NCBI GenBank assembly: GCA_026182355.1
Contig: JAPFBL010000049.1
Location: 1,426,001 to 1,490,000 of the forward strand
Direction of reading: 5' to 3'
DNA length: 64,000 nt
Source: Hermatobates lingyangjiaoensis
Taxonomy: Eukaryota; Arthropoda; Insecta; Hemiptera; Hermatobatidae
Shown: one piece after another, positions 1 to 11,130 of the stretch
Layout of the letters: each line of letters starts with the position of its first letter
Position numbering within the stretch: the first letter of the stretch is position 1
The notes under the pieces: generated by a model
The model's input: the letters and a program-made list of their open reading frames with translations, nothing else
Told to the model about the DNA's origin: nothing
Database searches by the model: none
Translations under genes and position numbers: made by a program

Positions 1-300
1 ATTACTTTAGTAGCCTCAAAGATAATGCCAAAAATCATGACACTAGAATTAGTAATCTCTAAAAACAGGTATTTGGCAAAGAAAAGTGACTTTTCCATCA
101 TGCATAATTGCTCCTAAAAAACAGCGCACATCTGCACTATGAGGCTCATTTTTGTGTGAAATATCAATTTGAACAATCAAATCGTAGCGTGGCCACAAAC
201 TTTGGATACATACTCACCCTCCCATCTACCGACACACACACTCAGATATTATCAAAAGAACTTTATAAAACGACTTTACTTGTAGAATAGTAAAAAACGA
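1..300 (+). repeat. Family E repeat, 3'-end fragment
   Basis: This stretch matches the last part of the family E copies ending at 18,483, 30,105 and 60,590: the 'cctcaaagataatg' block, the 'catcatgcataatt' block, the 'tttgtgtgaaatatcaa' block, then a CA-rich run and an 'aaaacgactt' block near the end. It is diverged and its 5' side lies outside the window. The terminal palindrome is eroded (remnant 'actttacttgtag' near 275). No coding capacity is seen. Confidence 0.6.
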
Positions 301-479
301 ATCAAGGAATGTCAAAAGTGCAAATCTAACATACCTCCGAAATCTAATTTTTATCATGATTTTGTGCTTAACTTAGAGCAGTAATGGTGAAAATTCTAAA
401 TCAATGTCTCACAAAATTATATTTATATGTTAGAAAATTTTACTTTTAAAAGTCCACAGTCTTTGATAGAATAAACTCA

Positions 480-1390
480 TATTTCACACAACAATGAGTC
501 CTAATTTGCTAAGTACCTCATTGTTTGGAGGCAATATTGCATGATTGAAAACTCAATTTCTTGATTAAATTGTGTTTTTAGAAAACATGTTTTTTTCTCC
601 TGAACTAGTACAACTAAACTCTTGAAATTTTGGCATTATCATTGAATTCATAGTTGCCATATGTGTAAAAATTTTAAAAATTTACATCAGGAAACATTTT
701 TTTCTATAAAATGAAAAATACTTCATTTATGATTGAATCTGAAAGCTTGTACGAGTTACAAGGCATACCGTTTGATGTATTAAAATAAAATTCTGCTTAA
801 AAATAGAGAACATTCAATGCGGGACGAATGGAGGCTTTTTAAAGTTAAATTAAACAAAAGAGACGTTATGGTACATTTTATGTTTTCAGGAAATGTTTTT
901 TTAATTCTAAACTGCTGATCATAAAACATTTTTTCAAAACATCAAACTTAAAATTTGCAATTTATATAAAAAATTCATAAAACTCCGATTAAGAAAACGA
1001 ATGATGGATCACCTACTGTACTTGTTAAATATATTTACATTTCTTTACATTGTTTATATTAACTTAGAAAAATTTTAGGTGAAATAAAATAATTATTTAG
1101 TGGTTTATTAAAAAGTTTTGAATTATTTTAATGAGTTAATGTGATATGTTAGAAGGATAAAATTATTAAACGTAAAATATTAACCCCAATCAAACATATT
1201 TTTTATGATGGATTGATTAATGGTTGTCGAACAGTGTTCGATTAATCAAACGGCATACTGTACCCTTGAACAAAGGTTAATGTCAGATATAGTTCTTGGT
1301 GTATTTATGAACAACATTGTCTTTGGGAAGTATTGAAGTTTGGGACATGTACTCTTCATTACAAAATAGATGCTAATTTTAAGCTGCTTC
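480..1390 (-). repeat. Family E repeat, inverted fragment
   Basis: On the minus strand this follows the family E order: poly-T/'tctcctgaactagtac' block, 'gaaagcttgtacgagttacaag' region, an 'agagacgttatgg' block and, near 1,200-1,380, the block seen again at 3,160-3,345. Divergence is high, so it is an old copy. Neither terminus is recognisable. It holds no gene. Confidence 0.5.
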
Positions 1391-1749
1391 TTCGGTGATT
1401 CGATGAATTGATATTTTCATTATATTTTGCAGAGAAAATAGAAGCATTTTGAAGTGTTTAAGAAATTGCTTAGGCTTAGTTTTTGAATGTAGAAAGAGCT
1501 TATGATAGACGCCTTCTATGATAAATGATTAAAGATGTGGATGAATACACGAACTATATGATACATTACATTAATATTGTAAAAAAATCATTAGTTTAAT
1601 ATTAGATCTACAAAACTTGTGAACATAAAAAGATATTCTTAGGAAGGTGTGCTATCGTCTTATTCTAATGATTAGTTATGGATAACCTAATGAATACTTA
1701 ATGTAACAATGGCTATGATACGTAAGGATGTACAAAAGGCCTTTTATTA

Positions 1750-2640
1750 AAGAAGAATAGCATTTATAGTTCTGCCTTCCAGATGATGCAGCATGCTCCT
1801 CAGAGTGTTGAAAGATGGATAAAGAAACCGTGTCTGATTATACATCCACCTAAAACTGTACTTGTAATTGCATGGAAGAGAAAAAATTAACCTAAATCTA
1901 TGTTATATAACTTAATCAAAGTTAAGGGTCTATTCTTGGAGAATCTTTAGCTGAAAGATTAAAGGGGAAAAGCTACGTAACAGATCCACAGCTAAGGGAA
2001 CGAGAGTGATGTCCTGCTGTAAGAAGTTATTTCGTTGCAGACGGTGAAACTGTGCTTTAGCTTTTTAAAATTCTTATTACAGCTATGGCAGCACCAATGG
2101 TATCATCTGCTTTAACTATGTGATGTACAAAAAAATCAGGTATAGGGACATATGGATCAATTACTGTGAGTATTACCTCCAGGATAATAAAACTAATAAA
2201 TATCTCCCACTAAGACATTTATATCAAGAATGATTAGATTTCTGTTTATTTTTACAAAATAGAAAGAATTTTAAGGAAAATGGAAAAACAAAAAAACAAC
2301 AAAAAAATATGTTGATTGGGAAGTATGCCCTTCGTAGATTATTTTACAGAGGACCTCGATGATACAAAAATTATCACTTAGATTGAATGCTTCCTGATTT
2401 CACTAAAGTTGTGCTAGTCTGATGTACTGATGAGTCATAAATTAATAATGAAGAGAGTAAATAATTTGATTTCTATGTGAGTACCTTGAAATAGGGGACT
2501 AACTGAGAATGAGTTAGTAAACAATTTGCAAGTGTTTAGAATCATATAAATATCCTGGAGTTTGAAGCATTTTGTGCTACAGACTTCAGCTATCACAGGA
2601 GTTATCAACAAATATATCAAGAAGAAAGCATTTAATAGGT
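1750..2640. repeat. Family D dispersed repeat, copy 1
   Basis: The segments near 1,975-2,290 and 2,410-2,640 recur in the same order at 35,270-35,540 and 36,500-36,740. Shared blocks include 'aacagatccac', 'tttctgtttat', 'actgatgagtcataaatt' and 'atatcctggag'. Short reading frames look faintly protein-like (about 33 codons at 1,785-1,890; the 2,030-2,150 region) but carry stops and match no family I recognise. It is probably a decayed transposon; the class is unknown. Confidence 0.5.
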
Positions 2641-3445
2641 GGAAATAGGTGAAATATAATTTAATAATATTTCAATCTGAAAGATTGTGAGAGCAATACA
2701 AGCCATACTGTTTAAGGGTTCAAAATAAAACCATATCTGAAAATAGAACTTTATGTGGAGTTGGTTTTTTTCAAAATTACATTTATCATAGGGTTGTTAA
2801 AGTACATTATCTGTTTTCAGAAAACGTTTTTTTGACTCTAAACAGCTCATTAAAAAACAATGAAATTTGGCCAAAATAGTCAACAAAAAATTAACAATTC
2901 ATTAAAAAAATTTTTGAAATTTTAATTACGGCAAAGAGCAATAAAGCTATAAAACTTAATATTGATCCTGTACTACAGGTTTAGCAAATATGCTATACTT
3001 CTATTTGTTTACATTAACTTAGACATCTTTTGAGTGAATCAACTGAAATAAAGTTGATGTTTTGAGGTTTAATGAAATACTTTTTAATAATTTAATAACT
3101 TAATATGAGGTGTAAAAGAATAAAATTCTTTCATGTAAAAAAATGAACGCAAATCAAATATATAATTTCTGATGCTTTCCATGCTAAGATGGATTTGTCT
3201 CACAAAATGTTCTAACTGATCTATATGTTGTAACCTTGGACAAAAGTTAATATCAAATGTGAACGAATGTGATAGTGTTTTGTGTTTATGAATCATGGTA
3301 CCTTTGGGTAATACTGAAGTGTGAGGAATGGACTCTTTCCCCATGAAGGAGCTATTATGTTATTGACAAATATGCAGTTTTTTCACTATTCTAATAGGTC
3401 ATACCTATTATATTTAAAAATTTCAAGCTTCCAGCTATAAAAGTA
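2640..3445 (-). repeat. Family E repeat, inverted fragment
   Basis: On the minus strand this aligns with the middle of family E: the 'gtgagagcaatacaagcc' block (compare the reverse of 60,090-60,115), the 'aatgaaatttggcc' block, 'caggtttagcaaat', and the 3,160-3,440 block that matches 17,220-17,480 and 28,910-29,170. Both termini are missing. The minus-strand ORF at 3,084-3,344 lies inside the repeat and is not a gene. Confidence 0.6.
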
Positions 3446-4168
3446 TTAAATAATACTGAAAAGATGGCTTTGAATTTGATTTGGGTGTGACAAACTGGCT
3501 AATCACAAATATATTTTTTCTCGATATCCATTTGGAGCAACCTTATAACAGTTTAGAGTACGCAGGAAAAAGATAGCACTTTTTCAGAGTTCAGTGTTCA
3601 GAGTAAATTTGATTTTTAAGATTTTTGACAAAGGGAAAGAAAACTGATTTTTTAAAAAAAACACTTAACATGCCATAAAATTGTCAGTATAATTATTTCA
3701 TAAAAGGTCAAATATATAATAGAATTTATAAGAAAATTATAACAATAGGTATTGAAATTAATACTCTGAACATGATTGACAGGGATAATTTTAATTGTTG
3801 TTTCTTGTAATTAAGGCACGGAAGCAGATTCTTATATGACCCAAGCTTTTGAGATAGTATTCTTAACATGATTCAAGATATATACACAGTAAGTATATTT
3901 AGCAAAATAAAAATCATTTAAAAGTAAAAAAATCATCTATTTATAGTATAAATAATTAAAACATCAATTCAAATAATATACACAATGAAATATGTTTAAA
4001 ACAAACTAAACTTGTAAATTGAAATATTCAATTTATTTAATCAACATAAAATAAAATTAATGGAAGGAATGTGTCTTTATAATATTACCTTAGAACATTT
4101 GTATTTTATCTGACAGTTATATTAAAGTTTTTTTCTAAAGTTATTCATTTTTACTTCTAATGTTGTAG
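3446..4168. other. No gene recognised
   Basis: AT-rich sequence with homopolymer runs, no usable reading frame and no repeat match that I could confirm elsewhere in the window. Confidence 0.5.
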
Positions 4169-5551
4169 TCTATATAAATAAAACAATGATTTTGTCTGTA
4201 CATTGCTTAGAACCGAATCATTTCAAGTTTTCTTTACGTTTCATACATTAGAGAAACCGAATCCACCCTTAGAAAAATTTCTGTCGGTTTGTCGGTTTGT
4301 CTGTTTGTCGGTTTGTCGGTTTGTCTGTTTGTCCACAAAACTTTGTCACAAGTAAACTCAGCTACCATAAGACATATAAAGCTGAAACTTTTACAGTAAA
4401 TTTGTGTAGGTCCAACTTAAAATATAGGCTGTGAATTGATTGGAAATTCAACGTAGAAGTGACGTTATGGACGTTTAAAGCAAAAACGTTTGTCACAAGT
4501 TAACTCAGCCACCATAAGACATGGCGAGCTGAAACTTTGACACTGGATTTGTGTATGCCTAACTTAAAATATGGGCTCTAAATTAATTCATAATTCAGTA
4601 CAGAAACGAAGTTATAGGGCTTTAAGCGTATTTTCCTAACTTCAAAGACAAGTTTATTTTGAAAATACACAGGTGTGGCAAGTAGGTATTGGTAGTTGAT
4701 TTTAATTTCATTGGAGCATATGAATATATTGCGTATTTGACATCTTTGAAAAGGTGTTTCCCAGAGTTGAGGATGTACTATCTATTACGAATAAATAGTT
4801 TTGTAAACGAGCAATTCTCAACTCTTAATATGAACAAGCAGGAAAAATCAACAAACAAGTTATTACGCTATATCATACCGAGGAAAGAACTTACAAGTCA
4901 GTAAAGAGATTGGATTAGTGATGAAGAAGCGGTTCATTATCTAATTGAATTTCTTGACTCTGAATTTATTTCTCCTGGACTGCCTGCTCATGAGTAAAAA
5001 CTTAAAGTAGGAGCAGCAATCATGCTACAATTTAGTATCAGTAACAAATTTCATGTTACGAACCATGAGTGCCCCAAAACTGTGCAACGGGACACGACTC
5101 TGAGTTCGTGCTCTACACAGATATGCCATAGAGACGGACATAATGACTGGATGTGGTATTGGGGAGTCTGCGTGTATACCACGCATACCATTGATTCCGA
5201 GCCACTGTCTGTTTCCGTTGAAATGATTGCAAAGTCCCGTCAGAGTCTATTTTGCAATGATGTTAACTAAGTCGCAAAGGGAGACTTTATCTCACGCAGG
5301 AATTCAAGTTAGCGAAACCAAGTTTTTCTCACATGGTCAACTGTAGTTTACTTGCTCATTAGTCAGAGGTTTCAACTGTTTGTTCTTCTATGAACCTGAA
5401 GGACAGACAGCTAATGTAGTGTATACAGAGGCATTTGTTTAACACTGTACTAATAATGGTATTATCTACTGTTCTATTATTTCTAATGATATTTTGGAAT
5501 ACCATAAATGACGGAACTTTTGATTCCGTCAAAGACGGGTACGTTTGCTAT
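4169..5551 (+). mobile_element. Helitron, non-autonomous, copy 1
   Basis: The 5' end begins TC in 'TCTATATAAATAAAAC', followed by 'TTTGTCTGTAC' and repeated 'cggtttgt' units at 4,284-4,332, a layout common in Helitrons. Near the 3' end, 'ccgtcaaagacggg' (5,525-5,539) can form a hairpin, with CTAT about 10 bases on where CTAG would be expected. The same termini, better preserved, bound the minus-strand copy at 38,181-39,181. Inside, two diverged direct repeats start 'gtcacaagt.aactcag' (near 4,345 and 4,492). It encodes no Rep/helicase. The 71- and 82-codon ORFs at 4,689 and 5,022 are not conserved between the copies as far as I can see. Confidence 0.75.
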
Positions 5552-5628
5552 GTATTATATATAACTGTAAACTTTTTTTAATTTAATATTTGCTTAATAA
5601 AAACACTGGTAATAATGTAAGGTATGGG
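5552..5628. other. AT-rich spacer after Helitron
   Basis: Flank of the Helitron. No feature recognised. Confidence 0.4.
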
Positions 5629-5950
5629 ACCAGATTAGCCCAGTGGCTTGGGTGATCGCCGATGACAGTAGTGCAAATGTATTATAAAAAAATGTAACAA
5701 ACAACTATTTTTTTGAATTTAAAATGTGAATAATATAAAAAATGGTAATAAAGTAAAGGGATCTAGCCAGGGTAGCCAGTAGCTTGCTTGCTCGCCGATG
5801 ACAGTAGTGCAAATGTATTATAAATAAATACAATAAAAACATATTTTTTTAATTTAATATTTGCATAATATTAAAGAAACTTTATCAAACGCATGAATTC
5901 AAGTTAGCGAGACCAAGTTTTTCTCACATGGTCAACTATAGTTTACTTGC
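5629..5950 (+). repeat. Diverged tandem SINE-like units with Helitron fragment
   Basis: Two units share 'cgccgatgacagtagtgcaa' and 'atgtattataa' (near 5,658 and 5,795), about 137 bp apart. The first begins 'cagattagcccagtgg', like a tRNA A-box region and like the SINE at 7,975. A third unit lies inverted at 6,075-6,130. At 5,876-5,945 is a near copy of Helitron-internal DNA at 5,282-5,362 ('gaattcaagttagcga'), so a duplicated Helitron piece follows the SINE-like units. Confidence 0.55.
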
Positions 5951-5954
5951 TCTA

Positions 5955-6032
5955 TTTTTTTCTTTCATTATATATATATATAAAAATTATTATATATACA
6001 CATTATATATACATTATATATAATATATACAT

Positions 6033-6066
<34 letters not shown>

Positions 6067-6073
6067 ATATAAT
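5955..6073. repeat. TA-rich microsatellite
   Basis: An imperfect alternating (TA)n tract of about 115 bp, partly palindromic, separating direct and inverted SINE-like units. Confidence 0.85.
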
Positions 6074-6074
6074 A

Positions 6075-6130
6075 ACATTTGCGCTACTGTCATCGGTGAA
6101 AACGCAAGACACTTGTTACCCTGGTTCTGA
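6075..6130 (-). repeat. Inverted SINE-like unit
   Basis: The reverse complement contains 'caccgatgacagtagcgcaa', matching the direct units at 5,658 and 5,795. With them it brackets the TA tract. Confidence 0.55.
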
Positions 6131-6420
6131 TTTTGGTATATAGTGATAATTTTCTTTTATTTAACATTATCAGGTAAAAAATAATGTATATTTAATTTCA
6201 GGTTTCTATCTCCACGGGAAATGGGTGTACAAACAAACAAACAAACCCACGAAATTTGCATATAGGGATTGAGTTTCCAGCTGTTTTCTCACCTTCCTTC
6301 TCCATTATTTTTATGTTAACTTCTCAGCAGTTTTTACTTTGTTTTCTCTCTGATGACATAAATTGAAAGGTCTCAAAGCATTTATTTCTATTGTTTTCCT
6401 TTTTCCATTGTGTTTTAAAG

Positions 6421-6460
<40 letters not shown>

Positions 6461-6465
6461 CTCGT
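6421..6465. repeat. (TA)n microsatellite
   Basis: Alternating TA tract directly upstream of a family R palindrome. The same association is seen at 31,049, 62,401 and 62,643. Confidence 0.85.
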
Positions 6466-6470
6466 ATATA

Positions 6471-6652
6471 AAAAGATTTCACATAAACACTTGAAATAAC
6501 AATCAATGATCAAACCACAATATGAAATGGGAAAAGAAGACTAAGATCTTTCAACCGTAAGTCAGTTGGGTTTTTGACTCTGACAAAGACCGCTTGTTAA
6601 GGTTGAAAGATCTTAGTCTTCTTTTCCCATTTCATATTGTAGTTTGATCATA
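6471..6652. repeat. Family R palindromic repeat
   Basis: Two long arms of the same repeat face each other. The left arm includes 'gatcaaaccacaatatg', 'aaatgggaaaagaagac' and 'ctaagatctttcaaccgtaa' (6,510-6,559). The right arm carries the reverse complements at 6,600-6,650. Between them lies 'gggtttttgactctgac..agaccgcttgtta'. The outer part 'atttcaca..aacacttgaaat' can itself fold. TA tracts flank it on both sides. No coding frame is present. It may be a fold-back element or a retroelement terminal repeat in head-to-head form. Confidence 0.75.
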
Positions 6653-6678
6653 TATATATAAATATATATATATATATT

Positions 6679-7026
6679 AGTTGTATTATGGGTATCGTTA
6701 GTTGTAATTATTATATATATATGATCAAACCACAATATGAAATGGGAAAGGAAGATTACAGAAAAGAAGTTTACTGAATTTATGTCATTTACCTGTCGTT
6801 GTTTATCTGACGTTTAGATGTGGTTGTATGGGTGTTCATAAACATTTTTTTAAACACTCTACCAATTGCACCGTTTGACAAATGTTAATACATTTGGCCA
6901 TCATTTAATTATAAATCTTCAGATATATTTTTTCTTAATAAACTGTCATGCCAATGGCAGTTAACTTGATGGCCTACTTTGAAAGTGAGTTGTATTATGG
7001 GTATCGTTAGTTATAATTATTATATG
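6679..7026 (+). repeat. 38-bp direct repeats flanking a family R piece
   Basis: 'agttgtattatgggtatcg' followed by 'ttagttgtaattattatat' at 6,679-6,716 recurs at 6,988-7,026 with one or two changes. Between them lies a partial family R unit beginning 'gatcaaaccacaatatg' at 6,722. This could be the scar of an insertion or of an unequal exchange. Confidence 0.6.
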
Positions 7027-7489
7027 TAAAATCAAAACATGGGAGATACTTTGCATGTGTTTTACCCATTTATTAATTGCTAATTTGTTTATTTTATTAA
7101 TAAACAGCGCAGACATTTATGTTGTCAAAGCAAAGGTCATTAATAATAAAAAAATGATAAGGAATAACTAAATATAGGAGGATAACATCTTAATTTAGCT
7201 AAATATGGTGCCTAATTCACATTTAAATATGCATCTCGACTTGTTATAATGATTATAAGAATTGTATTTGTTGGAAACAATTTTATAAATTGCAGAGGGA
7301 GATCAAATTAAATTTTCCAAATCTGACAATATTTTCATTCGGAATAGAGGTAAAATTATTCAAATGTAATTTCCTTTGCATAACTAAACTACTGACACGC
7401 ATATGCTAATTGTATATAAAATTATAATAATTGTCTTATGATTGCGAGAATAAGATAGTGTGGTCACAATGAAATAGGAGTCTTTGCAG
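7027..7489. other. No gene recognised
   Basis: AT-rich DNA with no convincing reading frame or repeat match. Confidence 0.5.
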
Positions 7490-7735
7490 GTCAAAGGGAC
7501 CAGCCTAATGGCCATGGGGTAGAAAGTAAACTTCTATAGCAAGCCTTATATTTGCATTGTAGGAGTTGATGTAAGGCAGAGGCAGAGAGTTTGGGGTAGT
7601 TAGGGTTGGAGGCGCAATTATGTGCGGGGAGGACGGGTGCTGAAGCTGCAAGTCGTACCCCGACAATGGGCTCGTTATTCCCCTCCCAAGACGTCAATCA
7701 ATTCACCCTCCTCACACAACCGCCCTCCACTATTT
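7490..7735. other. Locally GC-rich unassigned segment
   Basis: About 245 bp clearly richer in G and C than its surroundings. The minus-strand ORF of 68 codons at 7,491-7,697 follows from this composition and has no family features that I can see. No inverted ends were found. It may be an insertion or an old exon. Confidence 0.3.
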
Positions 7736-7967
7736 TTATATTAATATTAAATGGAAATGGCAAAATCCTCTCCAATTCATCTTAATACTTAATCAAAACA
7801 TATGAATTTATTATCATAAGTATATATATGGTATATATATATATGATAACATACATACACACAAATACACAGCAACAAAGACTTTTAGCCTTTGTTAAAT
7901 TCTTTTTACACCTTCTTTTTTCGATTCAAACATCCGACTGTAAAGATATTTATTACTTTCTCCAACT

Positions 7968-8172
7968 CTTAAGGCACCAGATTATCTCAGTGGGAACGCA
8001 ATCCTCTCTCGACTGGTAAACCCGGAGTTCAATACCCACTCTGGCTCTAGATTAATTCACGCAGGAGGTGAATAAATCTGAGCACGTCGTCCCTCGGAGA
8101 GGACGTTAATCCGTCGGTTCTGAGAGTGTACAATCTCAGATACTCGTTAAATATGCCTGCTACTCAAGTAGT
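7968..8172 (+). repeat. tRNA-derived SINE
   Basis: The head reads 'accagattatctcagtggg', like a pol III A box, and about 50 bp on 'gagttcaatacccactc' resembles a B box. This is followed by a non-tRNA body ('gtcgtccctcggagagg', 'cgttaatccgtcgg') and a short hairpin 'ctgctact..agtagcag' near the end. Part of the body ('ccgtc..', 'actcgttaaa', 'ccctgct') recurs at 14,290-14,345, which supports a dispersed element over a single tRNA gene. No proper acceptor stem is visible. Confidence 0.55.
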
Positions 8173-8205
8173 AGCAGTTTCCTTCTCAACACGAGTACTT
8201 TGTAC

Positions 8206-8345
8206 TTCTTCCTGATGACAACGGATGTCGAAATATCGAAGTGAGTTCTGTAGTAACTTTCTTTGTTCTTTCCTATGTGTTTAAGTTTATATATATATAT
8301 AAAGATTTCACCAAAAAATGTGAAATAACGATCAATGATCAAACC
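8206..8345. repeat. Family R fragment with Penelope-type motif
   Basis: At 8,305-8,345 are the outer family R motifs 'gatttcacc..aatgtgaaa' and 'caatgatcaaaccaca'. Just before, at 8,213-8,240, 'gatgacaacggatgtcgaaa' resembles the 'gaagatgg..accgaaac' motif after the GIY-YIG frame of the Penelope-like copy at 63,480. Linking R to Penelope-like elements is inference. Confidence 0.4.
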
Positions 8346-8651
8346 ACATAAACACCACAATAAATCGATGTTATTATGAAATATTATTGAATCGTCTCTA
8401 ATTAAATTTAATAGATCAAATATTATAAACATTAGTAATGGTCTCTTTAAACTTGATGCTTTCGTTCCGAGGGCAATAGCCTCTTCTAAGAGGGTTGACA
8501 GCTAGCGGATAGTTTTCTACTCTTTCTTACTGTACTCCTTCCCCAAACATCTCTTTCTAGACTTTTTTTCTTTTTTCCACATTCACCCTTTTAAAATTCC
8601 AGTCTTCCCTACCACTCTTCCCAACCCCTCACCAGATGTTTTCTGCATCTA

Positions 8652-8725
8652 GTGTTTCAGTTCGGTTTTTGACTCTGACGAAGACCGCTTGTTACAGTTG
8701 AAACATCTTAGTCTTCGGTAGTTTT
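8652..8725 (+). repeat. Family R fragment
   Basis: Contains 'ttttgactctgacgaagacc', 'gcttgttac' and 'gttgaaa.atcttagtctt', the central part of one family R arm. It abuts a Helitron tip on its right. Confidence 0.7.
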
Positions 8726-8730
8726 TACAT

Positions 8731-8826
8731 TGATTCGGTTTCTTCAATGTATGAAACGTAAAGATAACTTGAAATGAGTGATTTGTAAGCAAAGTACGGA
8801 CAAAACCTGGTTTTTATTTATATAGA
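8731..8826 (-). mobile_element. Helitron 5'-tip fragment
   Basis: On the minus strand it starts TC in 'TCTATATAAATAAAAA' with A before it, and runs through 'atacattgaagaaaccgaat', matching the first ~95 bp of the Helitrons at 4,169 and 39,181. The rest is missing, so it is truncated at its 3' side. Confidence 0.75.
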
Positions 8827-8829
8827 TAT

Positions 8830-10410
8830 TGTATTATATAATGAAATTCACTCAGAGATTGTGTAATATTTTACCTAAGATAATGAAGAAGTGCAAATAA
8901 ATGCAATGTTTTCTCTACTATACTAGATGCATCATCTGTTGTTATAGGAACTGTTTTCTGAAGATTTATATCCATTTCTTTGAAAGTGATATCAAATTCT
9001 TTAAAAATATCACCAGTAGTACAGTTTTTTTCAATGTTATTAGTTTTATTAACTCTTCTTTTATTATATTTCCAGACATATACGGAGCAAAAACAGCTAA
9101 TTGTGCATAACCGTTTACATCATTATTCTCATCTAAAGCTATTGAATACATTTATGGACTTGAAGTCATGGATTTGCAAAAAAAAATATTTTTTTTAATT
9201 CTATTAGTAGATCTTTAATTATATTACGACTTGCGACAGAGAGGGGATTTATACAAGTGATATGGAAGTCTCTTTCTAGAAACATAGCTGAACATAACTT
9301 TACAAAAGTGCATTTTACCTGCAGAAAGTGCTTTAAATATGGTTATTTATTTTGATTTGTCGATTTTTTTTTAAAACAAGCAAAATGTGAATAAAATGGT
9401 ACACTTTGTTTGATATTTTTTGAACACTTTTGCTTTATTTCAAATACTTTAAACATATTTGTCTTGATTTGCATGACTTTTGAACTGTAATGATCAAACT
9501 GAAGGTGGTTATGGACAGCTTGTGTCAATGCAGTGCTTAAAAAAAATAGGAACCGAATATAAATTATCCACACAAATTAGAAAATCCAAATAAACCCGTA
9601 TAAACAAACAAATGGTTTTCTAGTTCAAAATCTTGCGTGGGTCAGTGTTTGACCCACGGGTCGGTCATAAGTTAATCATCAATGCACTAGATGGCGGGTG
9701 CAAATCATGCAGCTAGCACCATCTTACAAGTTACTTACAAAATAATTCTAATTTTATGATAGTACTTTCAAAGTATTACATCCTAATACTTGTATTACAT
9801 ATCCATTCATGGAATTTCTATTAAGAAATATTTCTTTTAAAGCACACTTAATATGAAATGTTATGTTTCTGGAATCATCAGAAAGGAAATAGAAAATATA
9901 CTTCCTTAGATATCCTTCATCAATTAATCTGGATATTATTAATTTCTTTTTGTCAATTTAAATTTTAAAAAAATCTGATTTATTTGAAATTGAACTTGCT
10001 ATTTATTTGTAGATATGCACCTGTCAATTACATGAAGTATAAGTGAACTTCATTTATGAAGAATCTATTATTTACTTCATAGCCGTATGAAGTATATAGA
10101 GGTGAATTAATCATATCAAATATAATATTTTATATCAAAATTTTATTGTACTTTATGTTACATCAGTATAAATTTAATAGCAGCCTCTTAAAATTTCTTT
10201 AACTTCATAACAAAATATATCAACAATTACTGTAGGTAATTTCTGTAAAGGGCGACTAGCGTTTTTACTTTACTATAAGTTAATAAGGATAGTGAAGAAT
10301 GGCCAATATTTAATTCTTATTAATACTCTCTGTGGTACTAACAATAATAATATTACAAGTAAGTATATTCGATTTTGAGTCTTATGAATTCACGTGCTTA
10401 GCCAATTTCT
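8830..10410. other. No gene recognised
   Basis: AT-rich, with overlapping short ORFs on both strands (8,901-9,198) that shadow each other and carry no motif. One small perfect-stem hairpin, 'cgtgggtca.gtgt.ttgacccacg', lies near 9,636-9,660 in a short GC-richer patch (9,630-9,720). A piece 'tttttactttactataagtt' at 10,262 resembles the family E terminus. Confidence 0.45.
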
Positions 10411-10414
10411 GGAG

Positions 10415-10960
10415 TTTTACTTTACTATATGTAAAGTGTAGTTTTCATGAAAAAAAAAATAGTCTTGAAATATTGACTAATTTACACGTTTAGAAGTCCC
10501 CTGAGAACATTTTTGAAGTTCTTTTGATGATATCTGCACCTGTTCAGTAGGGTACGTTCAAAAGTTTGTGAACGTCAAAAGTTTGTGAAAAAGGCCCAAA
10601 ACAGTAACTTAAAATAAAAAAACTTGGACTTTCGATTCTTTCAATAAATGGAAAGCTTCGTTATGGAGAAAAGTGTTGACTTATCATTGATTCTCTAAGG
10701 TTATGGACACGATTGATCGTAACGTTTAACAGTTCATAATGAAATTATACCCAAAACAGCTACTTATAATAGCCTGAGCTGTTCACCTTCTTGTTGAAAG
10801 CACTTTGACAAGAAAGGGAATTATGGTACATCTTGTAAGTTTGGACAATTTTTTTTTTGTGCTAAACTATTAAACACAATAAAAATAAAAATTGTGAAAA
10901 AAATGATTTAAAATTCGAATGCTATAATATGACTTCAAGAGTATTTGTGTACGATTATCA
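10415..10960 (-). repeat. Family E repeat, inverted and diverged
   Basis: It starts with 'ttttactttactatatgtaaag' near 10,417, the reverse of the family E 3' palindrome, followed by 'tgtagttttcatga'. Further in, 'gaccagaaa..attatggtacat' near 10,815 matches the central block. A tandem pair 'caaaagtttgtgaa' lies at 10,559-10,590. Heavily diverged. Confidence 0.45.
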
Positions 10961-11096
10961 TGATAAACGGTGAATATTTTTGATGATATTGTTTCTCTCA
11001 AAAGGTGTTTTTCTTTTTAATTTTGTTTTTTTTTTCTTCATTACTTTAGTTTACTATTACTAAGCTAAACAGTATCATTTTCCATTAACTTCATAC

Positions 11097-11130
11097 ATAT
11101 ATATAGTAGTATTAATACTACTATATATAT
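11097..11130. repeat. Perfect 34-bp palindrome
   Basis: Each half is 17 bp, centred between 11,113 and 11,114; the core is 'agtagtatt|aatactact' with TA-alternating outer parts. It could extrude as a cruciform. No element boundary is evident. Confidence 0.9.

Noticed and set aside
4689..5270. ORFs of 71 and 82 codons inside the Helitron
   Set aside because: The second Helitron copy does not preserve these frames as far as can be read. They are inside a non-autonomous element.
7975..8045. Functional tRNA gene
   Set aside because: A- and B-box-like motifs exist, but no acceptor or anticodon stem forms, and related pieces are dispersed, so a SINE is more likely.
8901..9198. Three overlapping ORFs on both strands
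   Set aside because: Mutual shadows in AT-rich DNA with no motif.
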